A DNA stretch of 64,000 bases, from NCBI RefSeq assembly GCF_020906515.1, contig NC_085852.1:744001-808000 (forward strand), in the 5' to 3' direction. The DNA is from Vanrija pseudolonga. Its lineage: Eukaryota > Basidiomycota > Tremellomycetes > Trichosporonales > Trichosporonaceae. The position numbers were made by a program, and so were the translations under genes. Positions 45,474 to 54,885 of this stretch are shown piece by piece; position 1 is the first letter of the stretch; each line of letters opens with the position of its first letter. Below the pieces are notes generated by a model. It made no database searches, was not told where the DNA came from, and was given only the letters and a program-made list of their open reading frames with translations.

Positions 45474-46030
45474 GGTGCGTGCGTGCTGGTCTTGTGGCGA
45501 GGCATGCATGCTTGCTCACGCTGATGATACTTAACTACACATGCCATCTCGGCGTCTTGCATGCCTGTGGATATCCATGTTGCCGACAAGGACGAGGTGC
45601 CACCGCCGGGCCGAAGTCACGGACGAGTTATTGGCCCGGATGGCTCCTGGTGGTCGTGGGGGTGAGTGGCGGCGGGCCGAACGACAACACGGTGTGCCAA
45701 GCAGCTCTGCTTGTACCAGCCGCTGCCGGCGCGCGGCACATGCATCCCCGAGCCAGAGTCATGCCACGAGGATGAGTCGGCCCGTGCCGTGTGCAGCAGC
45801 AGCGCCTGCAAGTCGGACCGCCAGCCGCTGACCAACCCAGTGGCGACAGCCAACCTCGTCCTCAACTCCGCTCCGGGTTTACACCACACCCAAGGCCCGG
45901 TGCGGCTTTGTGCAGCTCAGCCAAGCCATGACACCGAGGACAAGTATCTGGTGGATGGTGCAGCCGTTGTGTTGTTGATGTTGCAGCTGCACTTGCATTG
46001 ACACCCCCATCACTCACCCACACCACCAAC
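45474..46030. promoter_or_regulatory. Divergent promoter SDR / RpiB-type gene with GGCCCG motifs
   Basis: A 557-bp head-to-head spacer. It contains TATTGGCCCGGAT at 45629-45641 and two inverted relatives, TTCGGCCCGG (complement of 45606-45615) and TTCGGCCCG (complement near 45673-45681). The 13-mer recurs exactly in the aldolase/MFS promoter. These are candidate operators of a shared regulator. Confidence 0.6.
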
Positions 46031-46712
46031 ATGGCCCCACCACCGTACACCGTCGTCGTGGGCTGCGACGAAGCCGGCGTGGCGTACAAGAACAGCATCA
46101 AGGCCGACCTCGAGCGCGACGCGCGCGTGCGCGCCGTCATCGACGTCGGCGTGCTCGCCGACGCAGACAAGACGGCGTACCCCCACGTCGCGGTCGCTGC
46201 CGCGCGCAAGATTGCTGCCGGGGAGGCGGACCGCGCCATCCTCATCTGTGGCACTGGTGAGTGTGTGTGTGTGCAAGCGAGGGGCGCCGTGGCGCCATGG
46301 CGCGCATGGCATGCTCGGCTGCGTCGCTGGCCGGCGCTGGGGTGTCAAAGCGGCACATTGCTTCGGGCGCGCACGCACACCCGCAGCACGCAGCGCCCCC
46401 CTCCTTTTTCCTCCCGGATCCATCACCCAAAGCCACAGCTCGCTCACACCCCCGCCAGGCCTCGGAGTCGCCATTTCAGCAAACAAGGTCCCAGGCGTCC
46501 GCGCCGTCACCGCCCACGACTCGTTCTCAGTCGAGCGCTCCATCCTCTCAAACAACGCCCAGGTGCTCTGCATGGGCCAGCGCGTCATCGGCATCGAGCT
46601 CGCCCGGCGTCTCGCCCAGGAGTGGCTCGGCTACGTCTTTGACGAGCAGAGCGCATCCGCAGACAAGGTCGCTGCTATCGGCCAGTACGAGCAGCCAGCA
46701 GTGGCTGCTTGA
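46031..46712 (+). CDS. RpiB/LacAB-type sugar-phosphate isomerase
   Basis: Two exons (46031-46256 and 46459-46712, intron 202 nt) give 159 aa, the usual RpiB length. Signatures are [40 protein letters not shown], with the catalytic Cys in ICGTG, and [14 protein letters not shown]. The usual Asp-His-Ala-Gly of ribose-5-phosphate isomerase B reads Asp-Glu-Ala-Gly here. Relatives act on ribose 5-phosphate, allose 6-phosphate or, in erythritol catabolism (EryH/DerI/Eyi2), D-erythrulose 4-phosphate. The divergent pairing with a DenD-like SDR and the shared promoter motif argue for a catabolic ketose-phosphate substrate, which is inference. Confidence 0.88.
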
Positions 46713-46977
46713 TCGTGCCCCTCTCCATAGACTTGTAATGTATCAATCACCATCATCGTGAGGTGTTGACTCGAGCCGAGGTCATCGGACCCGGATGTCG
46801 TGCCTGCAGCCTGCTCCCGACTTGCCCGACCACTTGTAGGCTCATAATTTACATGCAATGCCTTCACGCCTTAGGCCAGCTACCACATCTCTGCAGACCA
46901 TCGAGTCTCAGATATTGGGTGAGGAGTTTAGCGGCTGGGAATGTCAGCTTGGGTTTGGAAACAAGGTGCCACCAGAC

Positions 46978-47894
46978 TCACTCCTCGGCCCACTCGTTCT
47001 CCTTCCTGATCTGCTCCTCCTCCTCGGGCGTGAAGCTGTCATGTTAGATGATTTGTCACTCGCACCAATAACGCTCGCTACTCACTCGTTGACAATGTTG
47101 AAGAGCTTGCGGATCTCCTCGGGCGTCTTGCCCTTGATCATGTTCGCAACGGTCTTGCAGCCAACGTCACTGTAGGGTGTGAGTGGTGGACGGCTCGTAT
47201 CAGCAAATGTGACTTACAGGAGGGGCTTGATGTCGAGGTAGTTGGCAGCGAGGATGATCTCGAAGAGCATCTCCTGGTCAACCTGTGCCATGGTCAGCTA
47301 CTGTTTTGTGTGGGGAGGGGTTGCGAGGAAGGACGATCGGCGGAGGAAGCAATGAACGATCGGTCGAGGAAGTAATCGCAACGCGTGCGAGAAGCGAAGC
47401 GCGCCTCTGCAGAGGCTTGTTTCTCGCCCTGTTCCGCACTGTCTTGTTGTTCCACAACAAAACGACGCGAGCCGCGAACGAGGAATGTACTGGACACGCA
47501 CCTGGATGAACTTGGCGTCCCACTCGCCAATCTCGCTGGCCTTGCGACGGGCGTCGTCGGCGTCGTTCGAGTCGGCCGCGGGGAGGGGCTCGTTCTTGTG
47601 GTGGTCGCAGTACTCGAGGACCTTGACGAGGACTGACGACGAAACGTTGGGGAGGGGGATCGACTCGTCGCTCGAGGGGAGGTCTGGTCACACGCGTCAG
47701 TCTGGTGGCAAAGTGGGACATTGACGCGCGTCGAGACCAGTGTAGGAGCCACGATTGAACGCGTATCTGCTTGCCTACTTACCCTCGATCATGCTCTTGA
47801 TGAGGTTGGAACGCTCGGCAACCTTCTTCTCGACGGTGAACGTCTCGTCGTCGGAAGTGACGAGGACGACAGAGTCCTTCTTCTCAGCAGACAT
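46978..47894 (-). CDS. SKP1: SKP1, SCF ubiquitin-ligase adaptor
   Basis: Links F-box proteins to cullin 1 in SCF ligases and acts in kinetochore assembly. Five exons (47783-47894, 47502-47683, 47218-47282, 47086-47169, 46978-47035) give 166 aa. The BTB/POZ-like N-terminus reads [21 protein letters not shown], the linker has [20 protein letters not shown], and the C-terminal F-box-binding helices are [14 protein letters not shown]-like (actual [14 protein letters not shown]), [22 protein letters not shown] and ENEWAEE, all nearly invariant in Skp1. Intron 2 (219 nt) is the longest. Complete and typical. Confidence 0.97.
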
Positions 47895-49827
47895 TGTAGG
47901 TGTGTGGGTTGAGTGTGTTTTGGGGTGTGTGTTGAAAGTGGATGCTACGAGTAGCGAGGCTGTGGATGGGTGACACTTGAGAGAGAGAGTTGGGGTCGCA
48001 AGAGAGTTTGAGGAAGGATGGAAAGAGTTTAATAGGAAAGTGAGAGAGTTGTAGAAAGGAAGGAGTTGTCACGGCGGACGTGTGGTGGTGGTGTGGGTAG
48101 TGAGGGGTTGTTGGATGATGCGCTGATCGATCCGCTGGCTGGCGTGCGGGCTGACGGGGCTGGGAGGGCTGGGCAGTGGTGCGTACAGTGCAGGCCAAGA
48201 AGGCGCGGTCAGGCAACAAAGGGGGGTCGACCCGCCGCGGAATCAGATTATGACGCTGGGTGCAGTGGGCACAATGCCCCAGGCAGGCTGACACGCACAA
48301 AGCACAGAGTGCTTGCTGGAAGCGCGGTACGCGGCGAGGTGAGGCCGGTGCGGTGCACCACCACCACCACCATACAATGCAGCGAGGACATTAGGGCATA
48401 CAAGCCCGCGAATCTGACACACTATAGCGCCTATTGTGTTAGGGCAATCCATATAGGCTCAGAGATAATAGAGTGGGCCTATTGTCCTGCACGCCTAACA
48501 CAAAACCTCGAGCTGCGACAACAATGGCTGGTCCAGCCATGTCCAGCCAGCCAGGCAGCCAGCCAGCCAGGGTATATTGTCACCAGCCGAGTCATCAATC
48601 ACCCGACGCGGCTGCTTCAAACGTCGCTTCCAACGGGGGGCTTCAACAACAAGCGCATGATCACACGTATGATCACACGCAATGATCACACGCACGCATG
48701 ACTCCCAGGGCAAGGCCGGCAAGGTCTCGGCAGACAACTCATTGTCCGGCCCCTCCTGGCTACCTCGACAAGCAACAACGCTGCCAGACAACAAGGCAGC
48801 AAGGTGGCCACAATGCAGCACCAGGCCCGACCGACGTATATTGCTTTGTGCTGCTGCTGGAACACATTTGGCCCGCACTAGTCTGTTAGTTAGTCCTGGG
48901 AGTCGCTCGGAGCCGTTGTCCGCTACTGAGCCGGCTCGGCAAACCCGCGCCTCCCCTCCGCCGGCTCTGCCGTCTGCGCGTCTGCCTGCCCCACACCCCA
49001 TTTGTCAGGCACGAGCCACTACCCACCGCCGAGACAAGACATGCGCCCATGACTGACCTCCCGTCATCCCTGGCCTGCGAGGGAGGCGGGCGCGGCGCGT
49101 GGGAGGGAGGCGGGCCACACACGGACAGTCAAACGGCTGCATCAGGTGCAATGGGCACGCGCGAACGCAGAGCGGGCGAGCGGACGATGGCGGCGGAGGG
49201 TGCGGCGGCGGCGGCAGTGTGACCACAAGACGCACGCAAGAGGAGGGCAGGCAGGTATGGCTTGGTCACAGGCGTGAGTCGGATCGAGGCTAGATTTGTA
49301 TCACCTGGCACACTGCACACTGCACACTGCACATGCACGCGTGTGCCATGGCGTGCCCCCCCTTCGCGCCCCTCGTGATGAGATGAGCGCGCAATATGGG
49401 CTCTGCGTGGTCGTCGTCGTCGTCAGTCTGGCTGCCTGGCTGGCTGGCTTGATGGCCCGGGCCGGCCGCAAGAATGGCGCGGGCGGAAAAGAGTTGCGCC
49501 GGCAAGCAAGCGGCCGGGTGGTGCGGCGTATGCGTGGGTCGAGCCAGGTACCTACATACGGCACCAGAGTATGTCGCCTGCTGCGTGCTTTACTGCCTTG
49601 GCTGTCTCCCTGCTCCCTGTTCGTGCCGATGCGTGCCGTGTTTGCAAGAATCCGGCAAGAGCGGCAGGGCTTGACGTTTACTACTAGGTTGACGCTATAA
49701 CGGGCCAAAGATAGCCCTGCCGCCATTCAACCCCCCCCCCCGTGCCGACCGGCTTGCAAGTCGACGACATACCCCCCCTCGTCCCCGCCCGCCCAGCCAG
49801 CCAGCCAACCAGTCAGGCATCACGCAG

Positions 49828-49914
<87 letters not shown>

Positions 49915-50553
49915 CGTGCAACGCCCAGCGTGCTCCACTCGCTCGCAACAATCACACCTACCTCCTCCCTGCTTCCTGCGGCTCTGGGTGGGTGGTTCAG
50001 TCCAGGCGCTACCTACCTACATTCGACGCTTGCGCGCCCATCTTCCCACTCGCCATCAACGACACTCGACGTTCTCTCCTTCTCCCCTTCCATCCCGCTC
50101 CACTACCCAACAACATTCCTCGGACTGTGCTCCCACTTTGCGCAAGCCCCATTCCACTGACGCCACTACCATCTCGGCCACCACCACAAGGACCACCACA
50201 AGGACCAGGACCAGGACCAGGACCGCAGCTCCACCCACCTTCTGGGTAAACCCCTGCCTAGTCTACGTCGATCGCGGGCGGCAGAGCTCGGCACAGGTTG
50301 GTACGACTACCCACACATGCCCAAAGTATATTAGTACCAGCAACGCGCCAAGGCAAAACGACACCACAAGAGAGAGGAAGAGAGACAACAGCGGCCACTT
50401 CTTCCCCCCCCCTAAACACACTGCCCGGCGTCTGCATTCAGTCACCGCCGCCGCCTCGTCCGCCGCCTCCGCCTCCGCCGCCGCCGCCGCGGGACAGACC
50501 TTCGTCTTGCTCGCGCTATCTCATACACGCATCACCCACACCCAAGTCACATC
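47895..50553. promoter_or_regulatory. 2.7-kb gene-free upstream region of SKP1 and the second Zn2Cys6 gene
   Basis: No convincing gene; open frames are repeat-driven. It holds CCAG/GCCA clusters (48535-48570, 49420-49450), a tandem CACTGCA-type run (about 49311-49335), the long (CCAG)n array, an AGGACC repeat (about 50190-50225) and a CCG-rich run (about 50466-50494). TTGGCCCG occurs at 48868-48875 and inverted at 49701-49708. The length suggests complex control of the regulator gene to the right. Confidence 0.45.
49831..49910. repeat. (CCAG)20 tetranucleotide microsatellite
   Basis: Twenty uninterrupted CCAG units. Shorter runs of the same unit flank it at about 49793-49806 and recur in other intergenic regions of the window. 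Expected to be length-polymorphic. Confidence 0.98.
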
Positions 50554-53030
50554 ATGTACAACGGCTCAAACGGCCAGCCCAAGGGCCCTTACAGCGATCT
50601 ACCCGCCTACGCCATCCCAGTCAGCGACCTATCAGCACCCAACGCGGCTGCCGGTCGGGCAAGCCTCGCCAAAGACTTTATGGAGCGCGGAGACGGTCGA
50701 TCGGCATTGCATGGCACCTCGTCGGCAAATCCGTGGTACGCATCAAATCCCACATCTTCTCGAAACCCCCAACTTGTTTCCTCCATGTCCCAAGCAATGT
50801 TTCCTCCTCCAGCCTTTCCGCCAGCACCGGCTAGCCAAGAAGCCGAGGGCAGCAACAGCTCCAAGCCCGGTGACAAGAAGAAGAAGCGGCGCGCCGATGG
50901 GGATGGCCTGTCGGTTGAGGAGAAGCGGACCAAGACGGGGCGGGCGTGCGATGCCTGCGTAAGTGTCCACATGGGCTTGTTCCAGAGAACCGTGTGCTAA
51001 CTCGAACCAGCGGTCCAAGAAGATCCGATGCGACATCCTTACGGCAGCCGCCCAAGCAGCTGGCCAGGACATTCAGCCCATCTGCGCCCACTGCAAGCAA
51101 TACAGCCTCGAATGCACCTTCTTCCTCCCCATCACCGAGACGAGGTTCAAGAAGCGGAGAGCTGCTGCCGATGACTCGGCATCTGCCGCTGTCGCTCAAC
51201 CCAAGACTGAGGCAGCCGGAGCAAGCACCCCGAGTGGAGGCAAGGCGGGCTCGGTGGCCTTCCTTCTGGGCTCGTCGTTGCCGCGGCGCTCATTCGAGCA
51301 GCACGACATTTCAAATCACAACCACTGGGAGGTGACGGAAGATAAGGAAGGTCGTCTGCGAGTGAGTCTCGCCGACGACGGCGAGGACGGTTCGCTCTCA
51401 TCCTCGCTCGAAAAATATGTGCTCCCAGCCGACACAATGACCACTCTGCTCAACACATTCTTCGACTACGACTTGCAATTCCTGCCGGTCGTATTGAGAC
51501 AGGAGCTTTTGGCTGAGAAGCGGGTCTATCCATTCCTCCTCTACGCCATCTGTGGGCTTGCGTCAACCCGTCGCGAATTCCCCAGGCACATCTTTCAGCG
51601 TCTTCGCGGCGTCCTCAACAGTCTCATCAGATCAAACGACTTGTTGAGCAACGCTCGTCTCGAACATGTCCAGGCCCTGATCATCATGGCGCACAATGGC
51701 GAGATCAACGCCCAGCCGACAGCTGCGACGGCCAGCGCGTCCATGCTGCGTGTCACGATCGCGATTCGAATGGCCCAAGATTTGGGGCTTCACCGCGAGT
51801 CCAAGACCCCGGCGAGAACACACGCCGAGATTGAACAGATTGAGCTTCGGCGTCGAATCTGGGCTGTCACATTATGCCTCGACTCTTGGTACGGCGCCGC
51901 CCTTGGCAATCCACTCATTGTGGACATTCACGACTGCGATGTGCTCTTTCCGGCCTCGTACCGTGTTGTCGCTGACGCGGAACCATCAAGTTGGCCAACG
52001 GAACTGTCCTACCTTGCGCTCGGCCACCACCTCAAGCTTTGCATACTCCTCAGCCGTGTACTGCGAACAGTCTACGGACCCGCCGGTCTCCGGAGTGCCA
52101 CCGATGCCCAGCTTGAATCGATCATTTCCGACCTTCTCTCATGGCACGACAATCTTCCCGAGCAGCTCCGGTACAAGTGCCCCGATGACCCTTTGTTGGT
52201 GGGCATTCTTCAGCTCGCCTATACCGCTGTGCAGTTCCTCTTCTGGCGGGCGTTCATTCGCGTGGCCGATTCACCTTCGCACATCAAGTTCACCCTTGAT
52301 GTCAAGAAATGGGCACAGCTGGTTCACAATTCACGCCTGGCGATCGAGTGGATCAATGCCAACAACCCTCAGCTGGACACGTTCTTCCACATTCCATACG
52401 CAGCGACCAGCTGTGCGCTCGTGCAGTACCACCACTGGGCGAGACACCGGGACCCGGCTGCACTCGAGACGCTCAAGCTCGTGAAGGACATGGTCTCGAG
52501 GTGGGAGGAGGCCCTCCAGCCCGACCAGATGAGCATTCGACGCAAGACGATGGAGACGATGACGCTACTGTATGAGGCGGCGATCAAGACGAACGCCGAG
52601 TCGGAGGACAGCGGGGAGCGCAGTGAGACGCCAAACTCTTCTACTGCTGGTGACCACCCGCCGCCGGCTTTCAAGAAGCGGCGGGCATCGGGTGCCGACC
52701 CCCACGTTGGCTTTTCAGGTGACGTTGTTACCGACGGACCGCATATGGCGGCCTACAGGCATGTGCCAGACCTGTCGCCTCCAGACGAAGCGCCTTTCGA
52801 TGCGTCGATCTTGGACTCGCTCCCGGACGCAAACTTTGACTTCCAGCGATGGTGCGTTAGACCGTTGTTGGAGACAGCTGACATTTTTTTTCAGGGGCCA
52901 GTACTTTGAAAATGTGGACCGCATGTTTGCGCCAGTGCCCAAGGAGGTGGACGAGGACGAGGGGGACGAGGAGGAGTACGAGGAGGATGAGGAGGAGATC
53001 GAGGAAGACGACGATGCTAATGGGGCGTAG
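50554..53030 (+). CDS. Zn(II)2Cys6 fungal transcription factor with long zinc-cluster loop
   Basis: Three exons (50554-50958, 51011-52851, 52895-53030) give 793 aa. After a disordered 130-residue N-terminus comes the zinc cluster ACDACRSKKIRCD ... PICAHCKQYSLECTFF, with spacing C-x2-C-x6-C-x17-C-x2-C-x6-C; the third-to-fourth Cys loop is longer than usual, and an intron falls right after the second Cys. The linker FLPITETRFKKRR follows. The regulatory domain is typical (LRVTIAIRMAQDLGLHRES, LRRRIWAVTLCLDSWYGAALG). The C-terminus is extremely acidic (about 25 Glu/Asp in the last 35 residues), a likely activation domain. It lies beside the aldolase/MFS pair and is the best candidate local regulator. 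Confidence 0.88.
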
Positions 53031-53236
53031 GGGAGCATCTACGCCTGTTGCGTGGTGCTTGATGACTTGGGCGACACTGCACGGATCGGTACAGATCGAT
53101 TGTCGCCAGCGTTGCAAGAGCTGTGGCGTCGGTTGCAACAATAGTATGAATCATGATGTTGTGTGCTGCTGCATCTATGACTGCCCAAAGTCTACAAGTG
53201 CCCTATCCCGCCGGCCACCACTCGAGTCAACTTGGC

Positions 53237-54163
53237 CTAGGCCTTGCCCGCGGACCCCAGGAGGTCGAAGAAGCGGTACGCCGACTGCTCGAGCGCCTCG
53301 ATGGCGTCGTCGATGGCCTCGGGCATCGACTTTGTCGTGAGGCCCTCGGCCAAGGCGACACAGTACGGGTCACGGAGCCACGAGTTGACGTTGACCTTGG
53401 AGACGCCGTTTGCGATGCACTCGCGGAAGAGGTCGTCCGAGATCTCGTCGGTTCCGTGGAGGCAGAGGTAGGGGACCTTGTCCTTCTTCTGGAGGTCCTT
53501 GAGGATCTCCTGGCGGAAGTTGGGCCCGCCCTCGACAAACTTGTAGCTTCCGTGGAGGTTACCGATGGAGGGCGCGAGGATGTCGGCGCCGGTGGCGGCC
53601 ATGAAGGCCTCGGCCTTGCTCGGGTCGGTGAGCATGCCGCCGTCGATGACGCGCAGGCCGGCCTCGCCGCCCTCCAAGCGGCCGAGCTCGACCTCGGTCG
53701 CGATGCCGAGCGCGTTGCACCGCTGGATGTAGGGGACCGCAATGGCAATGTTCTCCTCGTCCGTCTCGGCGTGGCTCGCGTCGACCATGATCGAGTCGAA
53801 CGCAATGCCCTGCTCGGCCAGCCCGATCGCCTGCTCGAGCGCCTCGGCGTCGGTCGCGTGGTCCATGTGGACTGAGATGGGGACCGAGGCGGCGTGGCAG
53901 CTGGGGGACGTCAGCATTGCTGCCATGCGCCTTATTGTGTCGCCCACTCACATGTCGATGCAGTACCGCAGGAACGGGCCACCCCCGAGCTTGACAGTAA
54001 TGGGGAACAGCTGCAGGATGCCTGGGCTCCGCTTCGCCTCGCACGCGCGCACAAACGCCAGCGCCTGGTTGGCGTCGTAGACGCACTGCGCGAGGATGCC
54101 GTAGCGGCCCTCCTCGGCCTTGCGCAGGATCTCGAGCGTGCGGTTGTTCTTGAGGCCGGACAT
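53237..54163 (-). CDS. Class II ketose-bisphosphate aldolase-like protein
   Basis: Two exons (53952-54163 and 53237-53900) give 291 aa. The zinc-dependent TIM-barrel signatures are present: ISVHMDHATDAEAL, the family motif DSIMVDASHAETDEEN, TEVELGRLEGGEAG, a zinc His in IGNLHGSYKFVEGG and the third His in LCLHGTDE. In GatY/FbaA enzymes this last motif is HGGSG, a glycine-rich phosphate loop; here it is HGTDE, so phosphate binding may differ. KVNVNSWLRDPY keeps the Asn of the active site. The size fits GatY/KbaY (tagatose-bisphosphate type) rather than yeast Fba1 (about 360 aa). It shares a divergent promoter with an MFS carrier. Probably a catabolic aldolase of unknown substrate. Confidence 0.84.
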
Positions 54164-54885
54164 GGTGGTGGTGTTGTGGGTGGTTGAGTTGAGCAGACTG
54201 ATCAGACTGACCTCGCGTAGCTATGTACTAGCTGCAGATACCGCATGCCGCCGCTTCGACGCCGTGTCCGCGAGTACACACACACACACGTCCTCCGGAC
54301 CGGCCGTAACGGCGCGCACTCGACACCACGGCCCGAACGAAAGCATCATGATCTCTGGGCAAACGATTGACCCACCCACCCACCCATCCATCCGCCACCC
54401 GGACCCACTCTGCTCCGGGAGGTGCCACATCGGCCCGATACACCACGCCTCTTGGCGGCGGGGCGATATTGGCCCGGATCGACGCGGAGCCATGGAGGTA
54501 TGCGTGCTGGGGTTCGCGGGGCCAGCAAAGCGGGGCAAGAACCGCTCAGCTGGCCGGCGAGTCCGCCTGGTCGGCCTTCTCGCTCGGCATCTTCAGTATC
54601 GCCTCGCGAGGCCAGCAAGCAGCTGATCGTGCCGGTGCCGACCGGTAGTGGGCGGCAAGCGGCTGGGGCTCAGTGGGCATCGTACTGCAGCAACCAACTT
54701 GTCCCTCGTCGCGCGCAGCTCCACGACTTGCCAAGACAGACACCGGCGCCGGCACAGTGCATGAATGTGTTCCGACATTTCTCCTAGAGAGGAAACGAAA
54801 CGAGGCAGAGGCACACGTCAACAAGTTGCGAGGGGATATAAACGGCACTGAGAAGACAGAGCAACACTCCACCCACGCCACCACC
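54164..54885. promoter_or_regulatory. Divergent promoter aldolase / MFS transporter with GGCCCG motifs
   Basis: A 722-bp head-to-head spacer. It contains TATTGGCCCGGAT at 54467-54479, identical over 13 nt to the SDR/RpiB promoter, and the palindrome ATCGGCCCGAT at 54429-54439. A TATA-like GATATAAAC is at 54835-54843, about 45 bp before the MFS ATG. Confidence 0.6.

Noticed and set aside
49742-50962. 406-codon frame containing the CCAG array
   Set aside because: Repeat-driven open frame overlapping the true first exon of the Zn2Cys6 gene in another frame.
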